Under the pieces are notes generated by a model. That model made no database searches. It was not told the DNA's origin and worked only from the letters and a program-made list of their open reading frames with translations. A stretch of 64,000 nucleotides of DNA, from contig NZ_CP147247.1 in assembly GCF_002140975.2 (NCBI RefSeq), positions 3,783,001-3,847,000 of the forward strand. The letters run 5' to 3'. Source of the DNA: Enterococcus sp. 9E7_DIV0242. Lineage in GTDB: Bacteria; Bacillota; Bacilli; Lactobacillales; Enterococcaceae. How positions within the stretch are numbered: position 1 is the first letter of the stretch; each line of letters opens with the position of its first letter. The position numbers were made by a program, and so were the translations under genes. Positions 44,532-53,596 of this stretch are shown in pieces.

Positions 44532-45911
44532 TTGGATAGTGAATTAAAAGTAAAAGCAACGTTGTTAACAAAGGAATATAGCTTGGCGACAACTCGAGTT
44601 GAAAAACTGAAAACACTTTTTAATATTTCTCAAAATAAGATACCTAATTTTTGGGCACTAAGAGGTGTAAGTTTAGAAATTTACTCAGGTGAGACAATAG
44701 GGATTATTGGATTGAACGGCTCGGGTAAATCGACGCTGTCAAATATTATCTCGAGTATAACGCCTCAAACATCCGGCCAGCTTGATATCAATGGTGAAGT
44801 ATCGATCATATCTATTGGTGCTGGTCTAAATGGGAATTTGACAGGACGCGAAAATATACGTATGAAATGTCTGATGATGGGTGAAAAAAATAAGGAAATT
44901 GATAGTAAAATTGATGATATTATTGAATTTTCTGAGCTGGGTGTGTTTATAGATCAACCAGTAAAAACCTATTCGAGTGGGATGTCTTCTAAGCTAGGGT
45001 TTTCTATTGCAGTTCATCAAGATCCTGATATTTTAGTTATTGATGAGGCTTTATCTGTAGGAGATCAAACCTTTTATAATAAAGGCTTGAAGAAAATGCT
45101 CTCCTTTAAGGAACAGGGGAAAACAATTATTTTTGTTTCACATTCCATTAATCAAGTAAAACAAATTTGTGATCGTGTGGTATGGATGCACTATGGCCAG
45201 ATGAGAGCATTTGGTAAAACAGAAGAGATAGTAAAAGATTACACTGCATTTATTAAAGAGTATAACAAGCTATCCGAAGAAGAAAAAGATGCCTACCAAA
45301 AAGTTGAAAAGGACCAGCAGAGAAGCTATTCTTTAGAGCAGCTCCAAGATGAAATTATCGAAGAAACACCTAAAGAGATGGCAAATAGAAAAATGGTTAA
45401 GGATATTGTAGAGTCAACAACTAAGAATAAGGTTGGAGATAAAATGCCAGTAGCTACAAAAGCCTTTACATTATTTTTATTATTCTCAATTATGTACTTT
45501 AGTCTAGCTTATGTAAAACAGGTTTCAGTTGGTTATGCTGCAACCAATCCTGTTGGGACTATTCGCCGGATTTTCAAGCGGACAACTCAACCAAATAAAA
45601 TTATAAATACAAGTCCATCTTCCACTACCTCTGAAGCTTCATCAAGTACTCCTGTATCAAGCACTCAAGAGGTTAGTGATACAACAGCGAGTTCAACGGT
45701 TGGAAGCTCTGTTATTGAGGGCAGTGAACCAGTGGAAAATGCTGAAGTAACAGGTGATGGAACTTATACGGTGCAGGAAGGTGATTCACAGTGGGCGATT
45801 GCTGAGAAGAATGGACTGACTGTAGAGGCATTACAACAACTCAATCCTGAGCTTATTGAAGCAGATATTAATCCGGGACAAGTCTTAATAGTAAGAGAGG
45901 TTACTGAATAA
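44532..45911 (+). CDS. tagH: Teichoic acid ABC exporter ATPase TagH with LysM tail
   Basis: A 459-residue fusion. The N-terminal ATPase (1-240) has Walker A GLNGSGKST, signature YSSGMSSKLGFS and Walker B DILVIDEALSVGD, the TagH/RfbE polysaccharide-export pattern. After a charged linker there is one transmembrane helix near 312-330 (FTLFLLFSIMYFSLAYV), a Ser/Thr-rich outer linker and a C-terminal LysM domain (GTYTVQEGDSQWAIAEKNGL to INPGQVLIV). The LysM would touch peptidoglycan, tying export to the wall. TTG start after GGAGG. The tagG ATG overlaps its stop by 1 bp. Confidence 0.93.
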   Translation: MDSELKVKATLLTKEYSLATTRVEKLKTLFNISQNKIPNFWALRGVSLEIYSGETIGIIGLNGSGKSTLSNIISSITPQTSGQLDINGEVSIISIGAGLNGNLTGRENIRMKCLMMGEKNKEIDSKIDDIIEFSELGVFIDQPVKTYSSGMSSKLGFSIAVHQDPDILVIDEALSVGDQTFYNKGLKKMLSFKEQGKTIIFVSHSINQVKQICDRVVWMHYGQMRAFGKTEEIVKDYTAFIKEYNKLSEEEKDAYQKVEKDQQRSYSLEQLQDEIIEETPKEMANRKMVKDIVESTTKNKVGDKMPVATKAFTLFLLFSIMYFSLAYVKQVSVGYAATNPVGTIRRIFKRTTQPNKIINTSPSSTTSEASSSTPVSSTQEVSDTTASSTVGSSVIEGSEPVENAEVTGDGTYTVQEGDSQWAIAEKNGLTVEALQQLNPELIEADINPGQVLIVREVTE

Positions 45912-46723
45912 TGCATGAGGTACGGTTAATCATAAAGGAACAAATACAATATCTAGGCGTGGCTCAGCGAATTGCTAAATATAGTAATAAAGCGATGTAT
46001 CAGAGTCATATACTTGGTAATTTATGGCAAATTTTAAATCCGCTCATTCAATTAGGCGTTTACTATTTTGCTTTTGGTATTGCTTTAGGCAGAGCGAATA
46101 GTGTTCAAGGTGGAGTCGCGTATATTGCGTGGCTAATGATTGGTTTGAGTACCTGGATTTTCCTGAGTACAGTAACGAAGCAAGCATCAAGCTCGGTTTA
46201 TAATCAGATTGGCATAGTTTCCAGAATGAAGTTTCCTATCAGTATCTTACCAATGGTTCGGATTTTTTCTGATTTGCCAAGCTATTTTTCATTTACTGCA
46301 CTTGCTGCACTGGTCTCGCTAGCGCTAGGAGAGAAAATCTCAATTTATTGGTTGCAGTTGCCGTATTACCTATTTGCTATGATTGCTTTTCTATATAGCT
46401 TTAGCTTGATTAATTCTACTATCTCGGCGTTGGTTCGCGATTATCAAATTTTCTTGAATTCAGTTATTCAGGTTTTAATGTATATGTCTGGGGTTATGTG
46501 GGACTTAGAAACTAGAAGTCTTCCAGTCTGGTTGTCAAAAATTTTACTGTTAAATCCATATGCGTATCTAATTAATGGTGTTCGAGATGCTATGTTTTAT
46601 AAGAGATGGTTTTTTGAAGATAGAGCACAGATGCTTATATTTTGGATGATCACGTTATTGCTTTTAATTGTTGGATCACATCTGCACATTAAATTTAGAA
46701 GTAAGTTTGTTGATTACCTTTAA
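45911..46723 (+). CDS. tagG: Teichoic acid ABC exporter permease TagG
   Basis: A 270-residue ABC-2 permease with YQSHILGNLWQILNPLIQLG, six helices and the family PYAYLINGVRDA near the end. With TagH it flips lipid-linked teichoic acid across the membrane. The start overlaps the tagH stop (taATG). Intact and of usual length. Confidence 0.94.
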   Translation: MHEVRLIIKEQIQYLGVAQRIAKYSNKAMYQSHILGNLWQILNPLIQLGVYYFAFGIALGRANSVQGGVAYIAWLMIGLSTWIFLSTVTKQASSSVYNQIGIVSRMKFPISILPMVRIFSDLPSYFSFTALAALVSLALGEKISIYWLQLPYYLFAMIAFLYSFSLINSTISALVRDYQIFLNSVIQVLMYMSGVMWDLETRSLPVWLSKILLLNPYAYLINGVRDAMFYKRWFFEDRAQMLIFWMITLLLLIVGSHLHIKFRSKFVDYL

Positions 46724-46804
46724 TATAAGATGAATAAATGATTGAGACTAATTATTTCTAGATATATAAGTAACGATAATAGACAAAAATTGTGAGGAAT
46801 TAAT

Positions 46805-49171
46805 ATGAAAAATGAGTCTTTAAAAGAACAATTTATAGGGAGAAACTGGTCATTTGGAATAGATGGAGAGGAGCCTTTAACAAAAGCTCTTGAGTTTCTG
46901 GAAGATGGTTCAGTCGTTGGGATAGAAGAGTCACCTATCTCAACGTGGGAGTTTCGCAAAAATGTTTTGTATTTATTAGATGCTGAGTCAACAACATTGC
47001 ATCGTTTTACTATTAAAACGGATGAATTTGATAGGACGCCTATCTATAGTGACTCGTTGCTTTTTTCAAAAGAAAAGGAAAAAGTAATTCTTTACTTATC
47101 AGAGACTGATTTTTCTTATACATATGAATATGTTGTTAAATTAGAACTATACCTAAAGAATCTGAGATTTGCAAAAGATGCCCAAGAACAACTTGAAAAT
47201 TTCAACTTTAACTTCAACAAATTTATTAAGGATACACTTGTTTGGTTGTCTAAAGCTTATTCTGAGGACAAGAAAACTGTTGATTTGAACGAAATATTAC
47301 CTGAGTACAGACCTAGAATCAATCAGTTGATTTCAGAATTATTAATGGAAATTGATGATGATTTAATAGAAAAATTTGTACCCTATTGGTTGAGGCATCA
47401 TTTTTGGGAAATTAAGCATGGGAAAGCCCATGTTAAGCCTGGTGAATTAGCTCCAAGATTCTGGTTTGGTTATTTTGTTAGCCCAACAGAGTATCTTTCT
47501 GGTAGTATATCAATTACTGAAACACATGAACATAATGGAGTTTTAACTATTAGAGGCTTTTATACTAAACCGTCTTATGAGGACATTGAACTTGTTTGTG
47601 TTAGTTCATCTGAAACACAAGTGGTTGAAAGCTTATATTCAGAATCTGTTAATAAGAAGTATTTTTTAGATGAAGAAATAATGCCTGCTATGACATTTAA
47701 TGTCTCTGTTCCTTGCACATATAATGAAGATGATACCGAGAGTCTTCTATTCTATTTTAGATACCAAGGGAATTTATATCCAACTACGATAATGCATACG
47801 GCAACATCTCGCTTGTTTCACAAAAGAAAGTTATTTGTTGGAGATCAATTCATTTACTCAACAACTTCCAAATATGCTATTAACTACAAACCATTGAATG
47901 TGAAAAATATTACTACTGATGTGGTTAAGAATTCTAAGAATTTTATCATGATTAAATTTTTCGAAAACTTAATGCAAAATGCTTCTAGAAGAATTTGGGT
48001 TTTCATTGATACGCCTAAAACAATTGATGATAATGCTGAAGTGTTGTTCCGATATGCCTCTCAATTTGATGATGGTATCGAAAAATATTTAATAATCCCA
48101 GACGAAAGCTACAAAGAGTTATTTGATTTAGAGTTACATGAGTATTTGATTGTTTATGGAACTTGGGAACAGCAACTGCTATTTCTAATCGCAGAAAAAC
48201 TTATCTCCAGTAACAGTCTTAATTTAAACTTGGTTTTTCCATCAATATTTAAAAAGTTTAGAAGGCTTACGTTAGATCAAAAAACAAATTATTTTGCTTT
48301 AAGTAATGCAGATTTTGTATTTTTAAGTCATGGTTATACTATAGGCGATAGTTCAACTTTCATTAATAAATATACCGCTGATATGCAGCTTGTATCAATT
48401 GCTTCAGATGTTGAATTGAAAAATATGGAAAATGGGAAGTATCAATACGAGAATATTAAGGTGACTGGCTTACCAAGATATGATCGATATCGTTTAGATG
48501 GACATAGTGAAAAAATAATTATTTTTATGCCAACATTTGATAAAAAATATGTTCATGCAGATAGGCGATACGACTCCAATTATATTGGTGGGAAGCATTG
48601 GTCAATGATTACGGAACTTCTTAATAATACAGAATTAATGTCTGTGTTGAAGGATAAAGGCTATACATTCCTGTTTAAACCACATCCATTTTTAGAGCCT
48701 CAAATGCGTGATTTTACGTTTAAAGATCCTGTGGTATTAGCAGATGAAACCTGGGATTACAAAAGGGTAGCCAATGAAGGTGCTATAGCTATTACTGACT
48801 ATTCTACAGCTGTGTTTGACTTTGCTTATCTAAAAAAACCGATTCTCTATCTTCATAATTTGAAGAACATCAAATTCAAATATGAAGAAACATGGAATTA
48901 TGAAGAACATGGATTTGGTGAAATTTGTAATTCCATCGATTCTTTAGTTCATGCAATCATTACTTTAATTGAAAATGATTGTCAAATGGAGGATAAATAC
49001 AAATTACGTGTTGATGATTTCTTTACCATTCAAGATCGTAATAATAGTAAAAGGGTATATGAAGAAATGTTAAAATTACCTTTGCACAAAAGGAAATTGT
49101 TTGATAAATTTAATAAAAATATTATAGATCACGATATGCAAAAAACAATCAATCATGTTGAAAATTATTGA
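46805..49171 (+). CDS. Large TagF-like CDP-glycerol glycerophosphotransferase
   Basis: A 788-residue protein. The C-terminal ~400 residues follow the TagF fold: FLSHGYTIGDSSTFINKYTA in place of the usual WHGTP motif, VTGLPRYDRYRLDGHSEKII, FMPTFDKKYVH, FLFKPHPFLEPQM and ITDYSTAVFDFAYLKKPILY. The N-terminal ~380 residues contain helical and beta-rich segments not recognised. It is a candidate main-chain polymerase or a variant glycerol-phosphate transferase. The altered catalytic-His region suggests a different acceptor. ATG after GAGGAAT. Confidence 0.83.
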   Translation: MKNESLKEQFIGRNWSFGIDGEEPLTKALEFLEDGSVVGIEESPISTWEFRKNVLYLLDAESTTLHRFTIKTDEFDRTPIYSDSLLFSKEKEKVILYLSETDFSYTYEYVVKLELYLKNLRFAKDAQEQLENFNFNFNKFIKDTLVWLSKAYSEDKKTVDLNEILPEYRPRINQLISELLMEIDDDLIEKFVPYWLRHHFWEIKHGKAHVKPGELAPRFWFGYFVSPTEYLSGSISITETHEHNGVLTIRGFYTKPSYEDIELVCVSSSETQVVESLYSESVNKKYFLDEEIMPAMTFNVSVPCTYNEDDTESLLFYFRYQGNLYPTTIMHTATSRLFHKRKLFVGDQFIYSTTSKYAINYKPLNVKNITTDVVKNSKNFIMIKFFENLMQNASRRIWVFIDTPKTIDDNAEVLFRYASQFDDGIEKYLIIPDESYKELFDLELHEYLIVYGTWEQQLLFLIAEKLISSNSLNLNLVFPSIFKKFRRLTLDQKTNYFALSNADFVFLSHGYTIGDSSTFINKYTADMQLVSIASDVELKNMENGKYQYENIKVTGLPRYDRYRLDGHSEKIIIFMPTFDKKYVHADRRYDSNYIGGKHWSMITELLNNTELMSVLKDKGYTFLFKPHPFLEPQMRDFTFKDPVVLADETWDYKRVANEGAIAITDYSTAVFDFAYLKKPILYLHNLKNIKFKYEETWNYEEHGFGEICNSIDSLVHAIITLIENDCQMEDKYKLRVDDFFTIQDRNNSKRVYEEMLKLPLHKRKLFDKFNKNIIDHDMQKTINHVENY

Positions 49172-49240
49172 TTATGTTATTTAGTTTTAGGTTATAACTC
49201 ATGCACTATGAAAAAAATTGATTATTTGGAGGAAAGTTAA

Positions 49241-51034
49241 TTGGAAAAAGTATTGAAATATCATCAGGACATGTTAGCCGCGATATATGGAGAGGGATAT
49301 TCAGTTTGTGATTGGCTCGTTGAAAATAACATAACTGACGTAATCGTCTATTCTTCCCGTAATACTTACGAGCATTATTTACCAATTATAGTGAGTCTAA
49401 TTACTGACGAGCGAATAAATTTCGGTGGATCTTATAGTCTAACACCTTTTGTTGATAGAGATCGTGTACATTTTATGTTTGGTGCCAAAAAGTTCGGTGA
49501 TATTTACTCCGCTGATTTAAGTAAATACTCAGTAATTACTCTTACACCATATAATAATTCAAAAATAGATGGAATAATTGCTGATTCTGGAAGAAAGAAG
49601 ATTACCGCCAATACTTTACTAAAAGGAACTTATGCTCGGTTTAGTCGTTGCTATAATGCAATTGTTACTTTACAGAAAAATCATCCAAATGCGCACTTTA
49701 TTCAGTTACGTTTGCCAGCAGCAAAGAAGGATAATAAATATTACGATTATACACTTTCACAGCTTGAAAGATCTGTTATGAACTCAGAAATTCCTGAGCA
49801 TTACACAAAATATGGCTTTGAACTCCCCGATGCTTGCGAAATGTTTAGGGTCCCTTCTTCCAGTTTCTCAAGTAATACAGGCGTTTTATTTGATGATAAA
49901 TCCTCAAAATATGTTAATATCATAAATGGTCATCGGGTAACTCCAAATCAACCGGAAAAACAACCAACTAAAAAGATATGGTTTATTGGTGGTTGTAAAT
50001 TTTATGGTGTTTGTTCGCCAGATGATATGACTATCGAAGCTTATTTACAAAAACAACTAAATGAAGCTAATGAGAATATAGCAGTAGAAAACTATGGATA
50101 CTTTATGGCTAATCAATTCTTTAGATTTGAAAAAAACATCGAAAATCTTCCTATTGGTGAAAACGATATTGTTATTAGTCACTTCTTCAATCCATTTATA
50201 GATGGTCTAATTGATGATGGTGTACAAAGAAAATTTGATGAACTTTTAGAAGAGAAAGAGCTATTTTCTTATAATGATCATTTAACACCTGATGGAAATA
50301 AACTTTTGGCAAATATTATTTATCAACATTTAGCGGACAATAAATTTTATTCAAATCCAAAAACAGAGAGCAAGCTTCCGGAAAATATCGTTTCAAGAGG
50401 GAGCAAGTCAACTGTAACAAATCCAGATTTGGAGGAATACAAAGCTTCTTTGGCTGAAGTTAAACTAAAAATTGGCTCTATTGTAATGAACTGTAACCCA
50501 TTTACATTAGGTCATCGCTATTTGATTGAGTACGCCTCTAAACAGGTGAGCCAACTTTATATCTTTGTTGTGGAAGAAGATAAATCCATTTTTCCGTTTA
50601 AAGATAGACTAGATCTAGTTAAGGCCGGCACAGCTGACTTAAAGAATGTAACAGTTATTCCGAGCGGTAAATTCATCATTTCTCAGTTGACTTTTGCTGA
50701 CTACTTTAATAAAGCAGATATCCAAGATAAACAGATTGACCCAACACAAGATTTAGAACTGTTTGCGACTGAGATTGCCCCAACGTTAAATATCAATGTT
50801 CGTTTTGCTGGAGAAGAACCTTTGGATCTGGTTACTAAGCAATACAATGATGGCATGGCAAGAATATTACCTAAACATAATATTGAGTTTCATGAAATAC
50901 CTCGTAAAGAAGAAAATGGTGGAGTCATATCTGCTTCTCGTGTTCGTAAGCATTTGGATACGAGAGATTGGTCTGAAATTGAACAATTGGTACCACAAAC
51001 CACGCTGAGCTATTTGAAGGAAAAATTCAAATAG
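49241..51034 (+). CDS. Multidomain protein: SGNH-like domain fused to CitC-type nucleotidyltransferase
   Basis: A 597-residue protein. Residues ~1-120 are a nucleotide-binding-like alpha/beta domain; ~245-375 resemble an SGNH/GDSL hydrolase (IWFIGGCKFYGVCSPDDMTI; C-terminal DHLTPDGNKLLANII); ~405-597 match the C-terminal domain of citrate lyase ligase (SIVMNCNPFTLGHRYLIEYA with HxxH-type NPFTLGH, EEDKSIFPFKDRLDLVKAGT, and EIPRKEENGGVISASRVRKH). The last domain joins a nucleotide to a phosphate-containing substrate. Its place at the end of the locus suggests it makes or attaches an activated teichoic acid substituent. TTG start after GGAGG. Specific function unknown. Confidence 0.8.
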   Translation: MEKVLKYHQDMLAAIYGEGYSVCDWLVENNITDVIVYSSRNTYEHYLPIIVSLITDERINFGGSYSLTPFVDRDRVHFMFGAKKFGDIYSADLSKYSVITLTPYNNSKIDGIIADSGRKKITANTLLKGTYARFSRCYNAIVTLQKNHPNAHFIQLRLPAAKKDNKYYDYTLSQLERSVMNSEIPEHYTKYGFELPDACEMFRVPSSSFSSNTGVLFDDKSSKYVNIINGHRVTPNQPEKQPTKKIWFIGGCKFYGVCSPDDMTIEAYLQKQLNEANENIAVENYGYFMANQFFRFEKNIENLPIGENDIVISHFFNPFIDGLIDDGVQRKFDELLEEKELFSYNDHLTPDGNKLLANIIYQHLADNKFYSNPKTESKLPENIVSRGSKSTVTNPDLEEYKASLAEVKLKIGSIVMNCNPFTLGHRYLIEYASKQVSQLYIFVVEEDKSIFPFKDRLDLVKAGTADLKNVTVIPSGKFIISQLTFADYFNKADIQDKQIDPTQDLELFATEIAPTLNINVRFAGEEPLDLVTKQYNDGMARILPKHNIEFHEIPRKEENGGVISASRVRKHLDTRDWSEIEQLVPQTTLSYLKEKFK

Positions 51035-51192
51035 TTGGTGAGATAAATCAATAAGTCTGGAATTGAATAGAACACATTGAAGAATAGTTAATGCTTGTGT
51101 TACCAGATATTGTCTCAAAAAGAAACTTGTGTAGGTCAACAATACAAGTTTGTTGTTATGGTAGTTAAACAAATAGAAAGAGTTGGTAAAAA

Positions 51193-51798
51193 ATGATAAG
51201 AAGTAAAAAACAAACAACCTCAATAGTTTTACTTATGCTATCACTATTATTCGTACTATCTTCCTGTAGTTTGTTTGCAGAGGAGAAGGATGAATATCTT
51301 GAAAGCCTAAAAAGTTTAGGGGGGAGTCTTTGGATTAGTACATCCAAATATAACAGCTCTTATGACAAAAAAACTCCCATGGACTTTACGTCTATTGTTT
51401 GGGAAGAAGCGGAAAAAAACCAGAGCTTGGCATTCATTAACAAATCTCAAGTATTTGTTGGAGTTTATGAAAATGAGGTATTGTCGTATGGTAGATATTT
51501 TTCTATTGACGATACTAATAAACCAATATTTCTATTTTCACATGAAAGTTTTGTAGCAACAGAAAATCATCTGAATACCAAAATCCCAGAAGCAGATAGA
51601 CAAAGTTTTACTCAGACTGAGCTTGATGAGGCTGCAGGGGGAGATTCAGCAGAAAACTACTTTATCTCAAAGGAATTTAGCAGAGGCGTTGATTCTTGGA
51701 GTAGCAGCTTCTATTTATTAGATGACAACACACTCATTCGACAAAATATTTACGATTCTGATAGTAAAGTAGCATTGATAAAGTATACTAGACAATAG
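51193..51798 (+). CDS. Putative lipoprotein
   Basis: A 201-residue protein with a signal peptide and lipobox LSSC (residues about 22-25). The remainder is a soluble outer domain with no recognised family (SLGGSLWISTSKYNSSYDKK; GGDSAENYFISKEFSRGVDS). The ribosome site is weak (AGTTGG). Its terminator was split by the insertion sequence that follows. The relation to teichoic acid synthesis is unknown. Confidence 0.75.
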   Translation: MIRSKKQTTSIVLLMLSLLFVLSSCSLFAEEKDEYLESLKSLGGSLWISTSKYNSSYDKKTPMDFTSIVWEEAEKNQSLAFINKSQVFVGVYENEVLSYGRYFSIDDTNKPIFLFSHESFVATENHLNTKIPEADRQSFTQTELDEAAGGDSAENYFISKEFSRGVDSWSSSFYLLDDNTLIRQNIYDSDSKVALIKYTRQ

Positions 51799-51827
51799 TT
51801 GTTAAACTCTAAAACTATGAAGCTCTT

Positions 51828-51835
51828 AAAAAAAG
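51828..51835. repeat. Left 8-bp target duplication
   Basis: AAAAAAAG directly before the element's left end; the same eight bases follow the right end at 53353-53360. ISL3-family elements make 8-bp duplications. Confidence 0.88.
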
Positions 51836-53352
51836 GGCTCATTGTCAAATTGGACTGATGAGTAGAAATAAGGAGGTTGGTTATTGAAAGAGAAAATCTT
51901 TTGATAACCAACTTCTTTGTTATGTCATTTTTATCAGATCGTTCATAAGAAAAATTCGTGTTTTCATATTTTGAAAGGATTTAAACCCATAAGAGACACG
52001 CTTTAGTGCTTTTATATGAGTATTCATTGCTTCTATTTTTCCATTCGAATAAGGATAAATCATGGCATTTCGGATTCCTTCTTCATAGGTTAATAAGTTG
52101 GTGATTGATTGACGAAATACTTCATCTAATTCTTCTGGAAGGGTCCGTAGTTGTTCAAAGAATTGTTCATGATCTTTCCTTCGGAAAGCCTCGGTTAATT
52201 CATGAAATACTTGATACGTAAAACGCAGTGCCGGAGAAAACTCAAGGAGTCGATCAATCATCATGGCTTCTGTCAGATAAGGAAACTTAGGGGCTCTAAA
52301 GCTGCGCCAAGTTTTGTAGGTCGAATGATTAACAGGGGCTCGATTTTTCAATAAAAAGCGCCAATTACTTTTTAATTTATTCGCTAAAGGATGTTTATTT
52401 TCCTGTCTCAATCGCGCAACCTCTTTGATACGAAAGGCATTAAAGGCCCGATTAAGGTGTTGAACAACATGAAATCGGTCAACGACCAACTTTGCTTGAG
52501 GGAATACACGGGGAATCAATTGAAAATAAGCGGCATTCATATCTGTGACTAGAAATTGTACCTTCTCCGGATTTGAACATTTTTGAAAGTAATGAACCAA
52601 ATGGTTCAATTTTCTAGAAGGAAGAATATCAACCAGTTCACCTGTTTCTCCATCAGCACAAATAAAACTCATCTTATCTTCAATAGACGTATGAGAACGG
52701 AATTCATCAACCATTAAAACAGAAGGCAGATAGGTTCGTTTTCGTGTAGGAAGATAGGCTTCTGTTGTCTTAAGTACACGAATGACTGTCGTAATAGAGA
52801 CATGGCACAGAGAGGCAATCAGGCGAAGAGATATCTTCTCTTTTAGTAGTGCAAGAATTTTAATCTGTAACTGTTTGGCAATAAAACAATATGGTGCAAC
52901 GAAATAAGACTGAGCCGTCCAGTGGCGAGAACAGGAACGACAAAAGTAGCGTTGTTTCGCTAATTTCATGACTAGGGGTAAGCATTGATAGGAATCAAAA
53001 CGAATCATTGTCGCTTTTGTTCCATTTTTAACCACTGCTTGTTTCCCTGTGAGGGGAACTTTTGAAGAAGAGCAGTAGGGACAATGAGCCATACAGGGAG
53101 AAAGCTTGGCGTGAACGATAAGTGTCTGCGTTCCTTTGATTTTTTGTTCTGAGACTTCTGAAATAGTTAGGTTTTTGTCTATGATTCGTAGCATTTTTTT
53201 GATAGTATTAGTCATAGCATATCGTCCCTTCCGATTAGATTTGGTTGTGGTGACTTAATCGTATCAGAGAACGATATGTTTTTTTAGATAAAAATGAACA
53301 TGGGACTGAAAAAAGTATTTCTACTTTCATCAGTCCCATTTATTATAGAGCC
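51836..53352 (-). mobile_element. ISL3-family insertion sequence, complete (1517 bp)
   Basis: Imperfect terminal inverted repeats begin GGCTCATTGTCAAATTGGAC (left) and GGCTCTATAATAAATGGGAC (right, complement strand), both continuing CTGATGA and GTAGAAAT. An 8-bp direct duplication AAAAAAAG flanks it. It encodes one transposase on the minus strand. The intact ends and perfect duplication indicate a recent insertion. Confidence 0.93.
51920..53215 (-). CDS. ISL3-family transposase
   Basis: A 431-residue transposase with an N-terminal zinc-finger (CPYC...CRSC, residues ~45-95), a helix-turn-helix near 120-150, and the DDE domain with Asp in LMVDEFRSH, Asp in FLVTDMNAAY and VVDRFHVVQHLNRAF, and Glu in YSNGKIEAMNTHIKALKR. 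The reading frame is intact. It most resembles enterococcal/streptococcal ISL3 members such as IS1251, by memory of the family. The start follows GGAAGGGACG. Confidence 0.95.
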   Translation of the reverse strand: MTNTIKKMLRIIDKNLTISEVSEQKIKGTQTLIVHAKLSPCMAHCPYCSSSKVPLTGKQAVVKNGTKATMIRFDSYQCLPLVMKLAKQRYFCRSCSRHWTAQSYFVAPYCFIAKQLQIKILALLKEKISLRLIASLCHVSITTVIRVLKTTEAYLPTRKRTYLPSVLMVDEFRSHTSIEDKMSFICADGETGELVDILPSRKLNHLVHYFQKCSNPEKVQFLVTDMNAAYFQLIPRVFPQAKLVVDRFHVVQHLNRAFNAFRIKEVARLRQENKHPLANKLKSNWRFLLKNRAPVNHSTYKTWRSFRAPKFPYLTEAMMIDRLLEFSPALRFTYQVFHELTEAFRRKDHEQFFEQLRTLPEELDEVFRQSITNLLTYEEGIRNAMIYPYSNGKIEAMNTHIKALKRVSYGFKSFQNMKTRIFLMNDLIKMT

Positions 53353-53360
53353 AAAAAAAG
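53353..53360. repeat. Right 8-bp target duplication
   Basis: AAAAAAAG immediately after the element's right end, identical to 51828-51835. Confidence 0.88.
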
Positions 53361-53540
53361 AGCTTCATAGTTTTTTATGTCCACAATCTTTTAGATAAAC
53401 TAATTGCAGTCATGTCTCATCTCCTGATGTGCGTCCCCTTTTCGTACCTATAATAGTGGCTCATCGTTGCGCTGAACACTATCTCAATAAGAATAGTAAA
53501 ATCTCTTTTCCTATATTGAAATTTTTTTATGTAAGAAATA

Positions 53541-53570
53541 TTGACATATGTTTTTTTTATATGCTACTCT
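53541..53570 (+). promoter_or_regulatory. Promoter of the amidohydrolase operon
   Basis: -35 TTGACA (53541-53546), 18-bp T-rich spacer, -10 TACTCT (53565-53570); start codon 26 bp later. The preceding 53361-53540 has no gene. Confidence 0.65.
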
Positions 53571-53596
53571 AGAAAAAATGAGAAGGAGATTAAAAT

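Larger units (their letters stand above)
51811..53376 (+). terminator. Terminator split by the insertion sequence
   Basis: AAAACTATGAAGCTCTT at 51811-51827 and its complement AGAGCTTCATAGTTTT at 53359-53374 formed a 16-17 bp stem with an A-rich loop and T tail before insertion. The two halves are now 1.5 kb apart, so the terminator should no longer fold locally. Confidence 0.85.
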
